Of a stretch of 64,000 nt of DNA, positions 1 to 13,900 are shown piece by piece (positions within the stretch are counted from its first letter, which is position 1; each line of letters starts with the position of its first letter). The stretch lies in NCBI GenBank assembly GCA_000231825.2, contig JH720331.1:31441-95440 (forward strand), written 5' to 3'. The position numbers and the translations under genes were made by a program. This stretch comes from Tetrahymena elliotti 4EA (taxonomy: Eukaryota > Ciliophora > Oligohymenophorea > Hymenostomatida > Tetrahymenidae). The notes beneath the pieces were generated by a model. It did no database searches, was not told the DNA's origin, and saw only the letters and a list, made by a program, of their open reading frames with translations.

Positions 1-781
1 GGATGGCATACTTTCCTAAAATATGTTTATAATGAAATGATTGAAATAAAGTAACTACTCTCAATAGTATAAATAGACTTTATTATTGATAATCCCTATA
101 TAATCTCATATTTAACCAAGTGATGACTTTTTAACCAAGTTTTAGTTTTATATTCTTATAAAATAAATCTAACTAATTTTTCATTCAATACCTAGATTTC
201 TAAAACTGTAATTTTTTTACTCAAATATCTTTTTATCATTGTTATTCAATTTAAATTACATTTAAATATTTTGATCCATTGAAATAATCTTCTTCAAATT
301 ATAATTCAAAAATATAATTAAAGCTTAAATAATTATTGATAGAGCAAATAAATATTTTGGTTATGTCGATTATAAATTTAAAAAACATTAGGTATTAATT
401 TCAACATATTTTATGAAAGAATAAACATTTTAAAAAATAACTTTCATATTTTATATTTATCATACATATATTCTACTGAAATTATTTTTTTCAATAGATA
501 ATTCAGTAATCTTTTTTTTTAAATAAATACTTTTTAATTTAATAATAAAAATAATTTTTAAGATTTTTTTAGTTTTTAATTCAATGCAATATCTACAAAA
601 AAAAAATAATTTTTCAAATACTATTTTTCTTTAGTGTTATTTTAAATACTCAGCAATTTCTCAGATTATTAGTTGATTTAAATGAATATAATCAAAATAA
701 ATCAAGCAGACAAATAATATATATATCGTTTTTATTTTAAGAATTTGTATAATTAATTACGCAGCATTAAAAAATAAGCTA
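1..781. other. Gene-free AT-rich flank
   Basis: No coding region is supported here. The sequence is almost pure A/T with scattered TGA in all frames. A 9-base word, ttaaccaag, occurs twice near 112 and 132. It is presumably the 5' flank and promoter of the first giant gene, plus the 3' flank of something outside the window. No recognisable motif was found. Confidence 0.6.
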
Positions 782-3700
782 ATGAAAATCTTACAATTAA
801 TAATAGTTTCATTTCATTTTTTATACTTTATCAAGCTTTAAGTAGTGGATGACAATCAAATAGACTGCCCCGACATAGTAAATATAGAAGGTATGTTTAA
901 GTGTAGTCATTTATTGTACTATTTAAATTATGCTATTAAAAATAAGGACATTTTTCAAGAGTAACATCTATAAATTATATTTAGTCTACTGCAGTGTATA
1001 TATCCGCTGATGATTCCAATGGAATAAGATTGAATGATATTAGAAATGGATAAGTAGTTTATAAATATGATGGAATTTATTTTTTTGATAGTAATGGTAT
1101 TATTTCTGTTAGCTCAACATCTGATGGTGATGTTTTAGCCATCACAAACTCAGAATTGTACTATTTTAATGTTTTTAGTAACTAAGTAATCACATATTCT
1201 TTGTAAGAATAAGAGCTATGTATTTTTTGAATCAAACTTAAAGTTTTTAAAATTATTTTTAAATAAATTAAAATAGATTAAACTTAAATGTTTGTAAAAA
1301 CCCAATAGATATTACAATAAAGTTTAGTTTCTTCTTAGATTACATCATTCTTGATAGCTATATAAGTTAATTTAAATTAAGGATTAACTTAAATATATGT
1401 TATATAAAATAATGAAATTATAAGTCTCTTTTATGAAGGTATGTTTTCTTTATGACATACTTCAAAAATAATTTTTTTCAATTAATTTATCTAAGTTTCG
1501 AATGGAGTTAGCACAAATGTACCAAATGCTGAATTAAATCAACCTAAAAGTTTTGTTATACCTTAAAATATAACAGGTGTAGACGGAAATCCAAATGCTC
1601 TTAATATACTTATTGGAGTTTCATAAAATAATAATATATATGCAACAATTTTACCTATTATCGATCTACAACTAGGAATACAATAAAGTATGTGGAATCC
1701 TTTCTAAAGTGGTTATAATATAACTGCTTTCGATCATATTTATGGATCATCTATTCTTGCAGTTTAACTGGGTGCTTCAATTACAAAACCTATTAATAAC
1801 ACCTTAACAAACTGCTTAGTATTTTTGAATCTACAAAATCTATAAATATCTTCAAATACACAAATTTCAACATAAAAAATGCTTTAAAATATTATATCAT
1901 TTACAAATATGGGTAAAATTTTTAATACATTAAAAATTAAATTGATAAAACATTTTAATAAATAGGTAACAATACAATTTCATTGTTTTATAATTTTTAT
2001 TTTGATGGTTAAAACTTTATTGCTTTTGCTACTATGAGAAGGCAATTAATAATCTAAAGAATTGATGATCTGATCAAAAATAATTTTTAAATTTTTAATT
2101 CATCATTTGTGATGACATTTGAAGATTTAATCACATCTCTTGAATTTGTGTATACTCCTTCATCCAAATATTTATTACTTGGATTTTTTACTGGTGAAGT
2201 GTAATCTTTAAATTTTTCTAATTTTCTATCTTCTGATCTAACTTGGCAATAGTAAGTTTCTTAAATAAGCCCAATCTTCCAACAAAATTACGCAGGTTAG
2301 ATATTTATTTAAAAATAATTTCATTTTTACATAAATTCATTTTTTTTCTCTAATCAAATTTTCAAGATATAAAAAATTTTCTTAATTTATCATTAAAATA
2401 ATTAAAGAATTTTTTTATAATGGTTAGGTATGAAGAATTTAGTTTCAGCATCTTATTTTGATCGCTTTAATAGCATTATTAGTGTATTAAGTAATAAGGA
2501 TATTAAATTAAGTACTTCAACCATAACAGTTTTTAAATATTAAAGAATTAACCTCACTAATAATTAAATTACTTTAAAGAGAATAGCATTTAGAAATTCA
2601 ATTGACTTTAAAAATTATTTGTTTGATTATGAAATGATCTTTACTGTTATTTAAAATAACACTTTGATTTACTTTAATAAAGCACAAGATACATGCCCTG
2701 AGCTTATTCCTCTTAATTCCTAATTATTTAGTATAAATTAATTCTAATATTAATTAAATGGTGATTCTTAGATTATATCTGGAGTTATTGACCTTTCTAA
2801 TTATAATTTGACAATCAGTAAAATATTATATTGTTACAACTATAAGAAAAATAATTCAAGTTATGCTTTACTAATTATAGAGGCTAATAATTTTGCTTTC
2901 TCTGATTTTTGCATATCAAATTAAACATAAAGCAGTTAAGCAGTTTAAGTTATTAAACAAACATCGATAAAGTTTGCAATTATTGATATTTTTCAAAACT
3001 AAACAATTTTTGTATCTTCAGGCTCATTGGCATAATCCACTGCAACTGCTTAGGGTATAATTAGTTCAAGTATGGATGATGAATACAACGTTAATATTTT
3101 ATTTTAAACTGAAATTATATTCATTAAACCATTCATAGATTAAAATGATTAAATAAACATATTTAATCAATCTTTCTAATTAAATGAAATTAAAAATATG
3201 ATGAATTTGTTCAATAATTAATCTTAAATAAATTTAAATCATCTATCTTCTCTTAATTATGTCCCCTAAACAAGTATTATGGTTTTATAATTTACAAATT
3301 AGATTTCAGATGAAGTTATTGTTATTTCTACATCAATACTAAAATATGATAAAAATTGGGAAACCAATCTTAATCTATAAACACTAAATTTAATAAATCC
3401 GAGTTAAGATACATATTTAGGAATTAACATACCTTTGATCTATTAAATAGAATATGAATTGATAGAATCTATTTTAGTTCTCAATTTAGGAGCAGAGATA
3501 AGAAATTTTTATTTATCTTTAAATAATTGGAGTATTAGTCATCTTATGAGTCTAAATGGCAATATTATTGAGTCATAACCATCAACTGTTTATTCTTATT
3601 AGAATAAAAATAATTACATAGTAAAATTAGATCCTTTCTCAAACATTTAAAAGTATTATATTTGTTTTTTCTTTCTTTCAATTTAGAATTATTATTTATA

Positions 3701-6700
3701 TAAATTAGAATTGATTTAAAATACTGCCTGAATCATAATTGTATGAACTTAACATGTCTATATAATAGTTTTGTAAATCATGATTAAAATAGCACTCTGT
3801 CTCAAATATTTGAAAATTCTTCTAATTTTTAGAGAGCAGAGTTGCTTGATATTTAAATGGGAAACTTGTAAAAATTGACTTAAATATTAAGAAATACTAA
3901 TGTTGACTATAACTTGCTTATAGAAAAAGAGAGTATATTAAATTGGAGGAACAGATATATAAATATTAACTACATTAAAAGCTTTTAAAGCTATTTAAAC
4001 TCTAATAATATCAATCTAAAAATAATTTCAATTGATTCTTAAATAGAAAATATATTTAATACAACTAAAAAAGCAAAAATAGAGAGTATTAATACATTAA
4101 AATAGAAATATTATCATACTATTTATCTGAAAAACTTAATTTGGAGATTAAATATAATAGCACCCATAATAAATGTTTAATCAGAGTTCTTTATTATTGA
4201 TAATTTAACCTTTATTCAAAACTAATAAATTAGTGAATATAAATCATGCCAATATATTTTTGTACCAAAACCTGAACTATACTAACTTGTATAATTGAGT
4301 ATCATGAATATGGATATCTCAGACTAAATATTTTAGGAAGCTATATCTTTAATAAGCATTGAAGCTGATGAATATTAGGTTCAAATATTAAATGTTACTT
4401 TTCAAAACAATAGTTTTAAGAATACAAATTTGATTTATTCTCCAAATCTTTTAAAATTATAAATATAAAATTTTAATTTTAAAAGCAACAGTATTGAGTT
4501 TAACAACCTAAATCAATTTAATTTCTAATATCTATTATATGCTCATTAGATTTTAATTGAAAATGCAATTTTTGATTCAAATATAATTCAAGATTCTTCG
4601 CTAATAGGTACTTAACATTTTTAAAAACAACAAAATACACTTCATGCTCAAATTTACTTTATTTTTCAACAACAAAAATATAACGTTTTTAAAATTATTT
4701 TTTATTAAATATTCTTAATATTATTCAATAACTAATTTACTTTTTATAAATTAAGGTAGTAACTTATTCCCTAGCCCAGTTAACTTTAATGCAAGTTAGT
4801 TAAATATAAAAAATAATGTATTTCTAAATACGTTTTCCCAAAATGAAGGCCTAATAATAGAACAAAATTAAATTGATAACAATTTATCTTCAAATTAGTC
4901 TAGCTTCCAACTTTTTGATTCAAATTTTGAAAATAGTACCCTCTTTTTTTGCAATTTTTCATAATATTAAAGTAATAAGTGCATCAAATCTTAAAAATCC
5001 ATAAACACAAGGTTTGTTTAAATTGCTTTATCTCAAATATCTATGATTAATATAAACTCAGCATCTGATATTAATAATTAGCAAACTTTTTTGAAATCAA
5101 CTAAAGCAAGTAATATAAAGATTAATGAATATTATTGCAAAAATAATATGCTAGATGAAAATAAATTTGATGATCGTTGTTTAGACCTATAAAATTTTCT
5201 TAATTTAAATTTTAGGTTACAAAATAGTATTTTCTAAAATAAAAGAGTTCAAGATGATTTTATAATTTCACTTGAAGCAGAGTAAAACTCTTTAAGCTCA
5301 AATCATTAAGCTGGAGAAATAATTATAGAAAACAATAATTTTACAAACATTTACTTATTAGCTGAAAGTTAATATTAAAAAACATCAATTCTTTACATCT
5401 TTACAACTTTGAATTATTAAATATAAATTTAAAGCACATCATTTAGCTACATTTCTTTTTTTGGACTATAAAAACCATTTAATATATAGAGCTCTTGCAT
5501 GATAATTGAAGCTATAGTTTCTTAACTTCAATTATAAAATTCTCTTTTCGAAAACATAGTAACTCAATCCTAATCAGTAAATAAACATTTAATTATTAAC
5601 AGAAATTTATTGTTTTTTTTATTTCTATTATAGGCAGCTGTATATATTCAAGTTTTATCAATGACTATTAATAACACTAACTTTAAAGGAAATAATTTTG
5701 ATTAAAATAATTTTCAAGGAGGATTCCTAAATACCTTGACAGATAATTTAACTGTTATTGAAACTAATTTCATGAATAGTTTAGCTCAAAGTGGTTCAGC
5801 AATTACTATTACGCCAAATTCAGAAAATGCTAAATTTATTTTTATAAATACTGTATTTTCAAATCTTATAGCTCTTAAGAATGGAGGAGCTGTTTATCTT
5901 TATTAAACTTTAGACCAAACACAAATAAGCTTTATTAATTGTAAATTTAACAATATATTATCTTAATATGGAGGATGTTTTTATGTAGCAACTTCAATGA
6001 TTTCTTCTGAAGAATAGTCTTTAAATTATATCTATCCAATAATAACATTTTAGGATTGTATTTCTTCAAATGTGTATGCTCAATAAGGTGGTTTTATCTA
6101 TTCATAAAATGCATAAATTAATCTATTAAATCACACTTCGTTAACTAATGACTTAAATAAATCCTAAAATTAAGTTAGTGCTTTATTAGAAAATTTAAAT
6201 TAATTTTCTTTTTTAGGCGAATATATTTATCTTTATTAAAGTTATTTTTCTGCAAATCAAATAAAAATTTAAGACCATAATATCCTCTAAAATACTAATA
6301 GCATTACCTAATAAAATCCTGTCTTACTAAATGCAGAAAATAACTGTAATATCACACTGATGTAAGCTGAAATAAGTTTGTGCTCCTTTACTACATCTGG
6401 GTTCATAAAAATATCTTAATCTGCAGTAGAAATATCTTAAAGTTATGTGAAAAATATAACGTATTTTTTTTAAAAACGAAATTAAATAATATTATTTTTT
6501 TTAAATAAAAATAGATTTTTGCCTGGTGTTTTAAGATTACTCCAAACGGATGTTAATGTTTAAATATCAACTAAATTTAGTGCAATTATTATTAGCCAAT
6601 CAAGTGTTAATTTTTCTTAGCTTTTTGTTTAAAACATAAGTTGCACTGATTAATCTTGCACAGGTGGTGCTATGCTATTAAAAAACTCAGGAGGCTACAT

Positions 6701-9700
6701 GTTTAACTGCCATTTTATTGAAAATATATGTCAAGGGAATGGCGGAGCTTTAAGTATATTAAGATTAAATTAAAATTTCACAATTTAAAATACTGTAATA
6801 GTGGATAATTTTGCACAAAATGGGTATGGAGGAGGAATATTTTTTATTGATGACTAAAATTAGTTTCAATTGTTGTTAATAAATAGTTAAATATCTTAAA
6901 ATTTTGCTGTATTAGGAGGAGGATTATATTTGGAGTTTTAAAACGTTTCTTTAAGAAACAAAATAGAGACTCAAATCAATAATACTGTTATCACAAAAAA
7001 TTAAGTGAGTTAATTTGGTGGTGGTATCTACTATTCTAGCAAAAAACCATATGTAAATCCACAATCTGTAGTTTCTGAAAACATTGCATGTAAGTATTTT
7101 TAAAGTTAGTTTATATTTATTCAATACAATTTGAAAAAAATAGAGAGCCCTTTTGGGAAGGACTACTTTTCATAGCCCAAACAGTTAAATTTAAATGATT
7201 AATTAAATAAAAAAATGTTTAATTATAGCTTTTATTGGCTTAGCACTGGTGAGAAAGTCTATAAAATAAAAAATTAAGTAAGTGGATAGAAGATACCAGA
7301 TTTAATATTTAATTTAGTAGATGAAATGGGTATTGTACTCAATAATAGATACTAATACTTTGCATTGACCTAAAAAATTGATCTCCAATTAAATATTAGC
7401 AAAGCAGAAAGCATTAATAATGTTTAGTTTGCAATTTTAAGCTAGCAAAGATCATTTTAATTCAATAATTATTACAATATTAGTAATCTAATTTTAGTTG
7501 GAGAACCAGGAACAACTGTTTTCTTAAATTTAACCTTAAATTGTATTAGATTAAAGACAGGCAAACCCTACTAAATTATTTTGGAGATTAATCTAAGACA
7601 TTGTAAACGAGGAGAGGTATTTGTATAATATATTTATAAATCATAAAGCACATAAAACATCTTTTATGAATGTCAAAAATGCAAGCAAGGAACGTAAAAA
7701 ATATTTCAAAATCTAAAAAAAGAATTAAAAAATTTTATTTAAATTAAAGGTATTCACTTGTATATCCAAGTCTTTAAAATACATAAATAAAATGCTAAAA
7801 ATGCATTTAATTTGCCTAATGTGAAGGAGGTGATGTCCTAAGTGTTAATGAAGGTTACTGGAGAATAAATGATTAAACAGATTAAATTATTGAATGTATC
7901 AATGCCCCATAGAATTGCTTAGGAGGAAGAGGAAATGATACTTGTTCTGAATCTCATACAGGTCCTCTCTGCGAAAATTGTGACATAGAAAATAATTATT
8001 CTAACATAAGTAATTATCAATGTGCAGATTGCGGAAATTAATTTATCAACTCTCTTAAAATTATATCCTTGATGACTTTTTATGTAAATTGTTTATTCGT
8101 AAAAAAATTTTTGATTATTATTATAAAATAGATTCTCTTAGCTAAGCTTAGTGCAAATAGTATTTTGAGCAAGTTAGTTAAAGGAATAGTAATTAATAAC
8201 AAAAATAAAAATTCTAACAAAAAAGCTGAAATTATGGATGAATCAGTCCTGATTAAATAAATCTTAAATTATTTCTAGATAATAATGGTTTTAACAACAT
8301 TTCAGTTAAGAATACCTAACTTATTCCTTATTTCGATAGATGTAATAGCTAATCCTACAATATAAATTCTTTATTCTTTTAAATGCTTCTTCTATTAGTT
8401 GTATTTAAAAACAGGAATAAATATGATATATTTGGATATTGTAGCTTCTATTTGTCTTCTATTAATATTAATTACAATTTTTTTTGTTTCTGGCATTATT
8501 ATATACAGAAAAGATCCATATAGGAAGCCAATTTATTTATACACTTCATTTTTATACTGCTTCATATACTTTTAGCCAAGTATATTTAATCAAGCAGTTA
8601 GTTTAGTTACTTGCCGTCAAATTGGTAAACAATATTATATTACAAATAATTTCTAAATAAATTTTTAAACTGAAAAGGGAAAATTAGTTACATTTCATTC
8701 AACACCCAGAACAAATGCTACACTTAAGAATATAAAATGTGGTCACTTTTTTTAGTTTTACCAATAATTTTAGCTTTTAGTTTGTTAATACCTGCTATGA
8801 TAATATACTAAAATTACAAACCTTTTAAATCACAATAGTAATTAGAAAAAAGAAAATTCCTTCTTATTACAAATGAATATTACCAATAATATTGGTTTTG
8901 GGAGTATATTAAAATTTACTAAAAATTGGCCATTATGTTTTGTTTGGCAATTAATAAATATGAAATTCAAAATAAAGTAAATTTTTATTTTTTAATTCTC
9001 TAAATTAACAACAATTAACTTTTAAATTAACAGATCTTATTTACCCTGTTTATAGTTATGGTATACGGATTAATTCTTTTAATATTTCAACCGTACAGGC
9101 AAAAAATTTATGAGAAAATGGATATTTTGTAAACTTTTATTTAAGGAGCTTCTATTTATCTTAGTTTTATAGCTTATCAGAATTCTTAGTACTTATCATA
9201 CTGGCTAGTCTCAATTATTTTGATTGCTATCATAAATTTTGCTTTTATTATTTGGTGTTTCAAGTCTCTTTTTAAAACCTATTATTACTCGAATGAGAGT
9301 AATCTTGAAAGAATAAAGCTTTACTTATATAGATTTTAATTTTTTAGGAGTTATTTTTTTTCAAAAAAATCTTAAAAATATTACAGATTAAGGAACTGGG
9401 TAATTTCTTTAATAAAAGAAATGAAAAAAAAGAATATCGTTAATCTATGGACAGGTTAGATTAAAGTTAACAAGGATTAGGTCATTCCTATTTTATTAGG
9501 CCTAGTTTAATAGCAAGATATTTAGATGCAATTTTTTAAATTTAAACACTAATAAAACAATTAAAGCAAAAACTTGAATTAAATATTCTGTAAACCTATT
9601 CAAAAATAGAGGAGTATAACGAGATCTTTCAGCTTACAACTAAGTTTAGAAAAATGCGAGGTAAATATTATTTATAAAAAAACCACTGATTAAATTAATT

Positions 9701-10159
9701 AAATACACATAGATTAATCCATAAAACAAAGACAATTCAAATTGCTAATAAAGAAAGTCATAATAATGTTTAATGCTATAAAAATATGCTAAATAGAACA
9801 CTATTTCAGATTTTTCTAAAGAAAAAATAAATTATAATATGTTGACTTATGACCAAATTTCACCTCAACTATTGGATAATTATTTTTTTAGTAAACCTAA
9901 TCAAAATCTTGATCTAGAAGAGAACTCTGCAATAAAAAATATGGAGAGCTATTCATAAATGTATAGTCCTTCACTAAAAGCAACTTAAAGTTCAAAACAA
10001 CTTAAATAAAAATTAGATTTCTTATAAAAATCTAAATTTAAAGAGAGTTAAAATCTTTAAGAAGAAAAGATATTAGGTAAATTTATTTTAATTTAAAATT
10101 AATTTTTTCACACTTAATTTGTAGGTGATAACGAAACAGATCTCAACTTAGAAAAATGA
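782..10159 (+). CDS. Giant WD-like/beta-helix/multi-TM surface protein, copy 1
   Basis: Seventeen exons give 2773 residues with the ciliate code; introns include 891-946, 1220-1276, 2296-2427, 4608-4755 and 8625-8677, and all phases agree. The protein starts with a signal peptide (hydrophobic residues 4-18) followed by a region resembling WD repeats (GHFSRVTSINYIQ, residues 37-49). A C-x4-C-x-N-x-x-C motif lies near 845 and Gly-Gly beta-helix repeats at about 1400-1870 (GGAVYL, GGALSI, GGGIFF). Next come a Cys-rich EGF-like block (2057-2165), eight or nine hydrophobic segments (2155-2500) and a Gln/Asn/Lys-rich tail with NLWTGQIKV. This suggests a large surface receptor or adhesin; the function is inferred and I know no named homologue. 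It belongs to a family of four intact or partial genes plus one relic in this window and lies directly upstream of copy 2. Confidence 0.85.
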
Positions 10160-10958
10160 TTTTATCTAAATTCTCATTATTTATATCTTTTGTTTGTTAC
10201 ATTTGTTGCTTTCTTTATTAAATGCTAATTTACATTCATTAATTTTATTACCCACAGAAACTATTCAAAGTGAAAATTTAAATACTTTAAATACTGATAT
10301 ATTAAAGCCAGAAATTTCAAAATTTGAGATTTAAAATTAATTAAGAATAATAAGACCATTATTTCTGAAAACAATTTTATTTTTTTGGCCTTAATTAATG
10401 AGGATTTACAATATATTAGATTTTGACTTTAAGTTTAAATATATTCAGTTTGTTTATTACATTTTTAAAAATTTCTTTACTTAAACTACCAATAGAATTT
10501 ATCATACTATTAAATGTTTATTAATTTAAGTTTATTTTTGAAAATTGTATTTGTTTTGTTAAATTAATGGCTAAATTCTCTTTAAAATTTTGATAATGTG
10601 TGAGAAGTTATCATTTAAATAACTCTTATAAGAATAAGCAGCTATATTATTCATATTAAATCACACATAAATTAGTTAGTATTTAAAAAAGTATCCAATC
10701 TAAAAATATAATTTAAATATTATTATTTCATCATCAAAAAATCTTTACAGATTTAAAATTTAATAAAATTGCATTTTAGTTTATTACTTCATCAAATAAT
10801 CTAATCTTTTTCTTTTATTATTATTTTTTACTGTAAAAATACACTGACCCAAAAAGAAACTTTATTTAATTAGTTATTCAAGAATTAACAATTAGTTTTC
10901 CTACCAATAACAAAAAAGAAAAGACTTCTTCAATTTTTAATTGATGATTTTGGAAAAA
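10160..10958. other. Intergenic spacer between giant copies 1 and 2
   Basis: About 800 bases between two genes in the same direction. One frame stays free of TGA for roughly 115 codons from about 10200, but its composition is that of random AT-rich DNA and no family similarity is visible. It should contain the terminator of copy 1 and the promoter of copy 2. No defined motif was recognised. Confidence 0.55.
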
Positions 10959-13900
10959 ATGTTTAAAATAAATTCTGTAACAATATTTTTAATGGCTTTA
11001 AGGATTAAGTTCTGTTTTGAATATCCTAATACTAATCTTATTTGTCCTTAATTAAAAATAATTTAAGGTGACTTAAGAATTTTGAAAGAGTTATTTAAAT
11101 ATTTCTTTTTATTTAATTAGGCCATAGTTCATAAATAACTGCCTTAAACTACATCTAGCAACAAGCAATCTTCTTTTCAGCAGATAAATCTAATAGAATA
11201 ATTACACGCGATGTTAGGGATGGGGAAATAATTAGCTATTTAGACCCTGATTTAAATGGAATCATTTCTTTATCATCAAATTTAGAAGGATAGGTAATTG
11301 TTCTTACTCAAAAAGAGATGGCAGTATTCAATTCTTTGTAATATGATGGATTTCACATAGCATAATTAGCCACTAGTTCCAGTAAAATTTAATAAAAAAA
11401 AAAGAATCTTAAATAAAAAAAAATAGATTAATATTATGCTGGCACTTAGACAATTGAACTAAGAAGCTCTACTTAATTTACTTCTACTTAAGAGCAAGTA
11501 ATAATAAAAATAGATGTAAATTTAGGGACTACTCAATTACTACTTTATTAAGCTAATAAAACTCTAACTTCTTTGTTTCAAAGTAAAAAATCAAAATTAT
11601 TATAATAATGAATGACACAACAAATTTTTATTATTAAAATTAGTAAATGCTAATCTTTCAGCAATCAATTCTAATAGTTCTTCTATTTAGCCTTCAAAGT
11701 TTTTAATAGCATAAAACATAATAGGAATCAATAATATTTAAAATAAAATCCATATTATGATAGGATTAAGCTCTAGTTAGCTATTATATTTTTTCAGTTT
11801 CCCTAATAATATATCATAATAAAATAGTAAATAAACTTAGGTTTGGAATCCTTTTATTAGTAATAATACAATAATTTCTTTAGGACATCTATAAGGTACA
11901 TCAATTGTTGCTATTTAATTTGGTTCTTCAATATCTGTAAACTAAACAGGATAATACTTAAATAGACTGGTTTTTGTAGATTTAATTTATCTATAATAAG
12001 ACACCTCCCCTAGTTCATTTTTAGCATTTAAAATGTTTTCTTCTCCATTAGCTTCAATATAAATGGGTATCAAATAATAATAAAATCAAATTTTAATATT
12101 TTTTTGTAAATATTTAGATAAAAATCTCATCACTCTTATATATAGTTTTGTTTCTAATAATGCTAACTATGTTGCGTTTGTTAGATCATAAACTCAAATA
12201 ATAATTTTACAAGTTAATGATTTACTCTCAAACAACTTTTAAATTGAAAAAAATTCTAAAAAAATACAATTTACATCAAATATATCATGTTTAGAGTATG
12301 TAGATATTCCAAACAGCTCTTTTCTATTGATCGGATTTTCAAATGGATATATTTCTTCTATAGACCTTTCAAAAGTGTAAACTTCTGATCTTAGCCAAAA
12401 TTCTTATGCCACTCCAATAGAATAGTTCACATAAAACTACTTAAGTAAAATATAGCTTAGATTTTAAGAATATTTGATCACTATTACAACTAAACATTTA
12501 TTTAAATTGAAACTTTTTTTTATAAAAATATTGTTATTTATTTATTTAAAATAAATTTTTTAGAGAATTAAATTTTAATTGGATGAATATAATAGGCAGT
12601 GGTGGAGGCATAGCAAGTTATTAATTGGATAGAGAGCAATAAATATTAAACACAATAAGTAATCTTAATAGTGATAACTCTTTACTTTATTAAAAATATA
12701 ATTTAGTGACAAATAAATCTAGTTAACTAATTATTAATATGATAAATACTCTTTCAGTTTAAAGTTTTATTTTGAACACAGACTAAATTATTGCAATTAT
12801 TTAGAATGATTACGTATTTTACACTACATATGGTAAAAACAACTGTCTTATAAATCCTGATCAAAAGAATTAAACACTAATAAACTCTTTTTCATACCAA
12901 ATCTTTAATCAAAATTAAAAAATAGATGGTATATTTAATTTAAATACCTCGAGTCTGGCTATCAACGAGTTTTTCTAAGCTTTTAGTTATTCTCAAAATA
13001 ATTAAAATTTTATTTTACTTTTTTTTTCTGCTTAGTCTTTTAATTATACTTCACACTGTGTAGTTAGCTCTTCTAAAAATTCATCTGATGGCACTAATCT
13101 ATAAACTAAGTCTTATATTCATGCTTTATTTATCGATCTCTCAAAAAATACTCTTAAATATTAGACATAATACAGAATTCTATTACAAGATAGTGCTTCA
13201 ATATAATTACTCAATTATGGTATGGATGCTTTTCAAAATTTATTTATAATAACATCAGCTTAAATCTATTTCATCAAATTTTATTTGGATACAAATAATT
13301 AAACTTAAATATTGAAATAAGCAATTAAATTAATCCCTATACAAACTTAAATAAGATAATCTCTATCACTATAAAATATAAATGTGACTGAATTGGTTTC
13401 TTTTAATTGGATTCCTTCAATGAATTACTTTATTCTTTAGTTTTAGTGTGATACTGAAAATAATACTAATTAAACAGCTACCGCTATATACTCATATAAT
13501 ACAAATCCTATTACCGACTTTCAGATTAAAGTAAGAGTCCTTTTTATCCCTGATTCAGATAATTATTCTTAAATTGTTTTACCAAAAATTTTGAAAGTTG
13601 AATACATGAAAGCTAGTAATTTGCTTTTATTTTATCTTGGCACAGAAATAAGGACACTAATTTTTAACATATAATCTCTTAATATTTAATATGTAAATAG
13701 TTATTATGATACTAATGAGGCACCAAATAGTTCTACTATATTTGCAGATGATTAGAATAACTAAATTATTAAAGTTGAACCTAACTATGAAATCTAAATG
13801 TAAATTAAAATAAATAGCTTTATTAGATTTTGATTTTAACAAATTCTTAATTTCTTCAAATCCCATAGAAAAATTTATTATTAATTTAATCAAAAAATAG

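Noticed and set aside
10156..10340. ATG overlapping the stop of giant copy 1, with a hydrophobic start
   Set aside because: The frame ends in TGA after about 60 codons. A gene starting inside the previous stop would leave no room for a 5' leader in a eukaryote.
13657..13893. Antisense 78-codon standard-code ORF inside giant copy 2
   Set aside because: It lies opposite a phase-consistent exon and an intron of copy 2 and has low-complexity composition. Similar antisense ORFs at 17957-18335 were rejected for the same reason.
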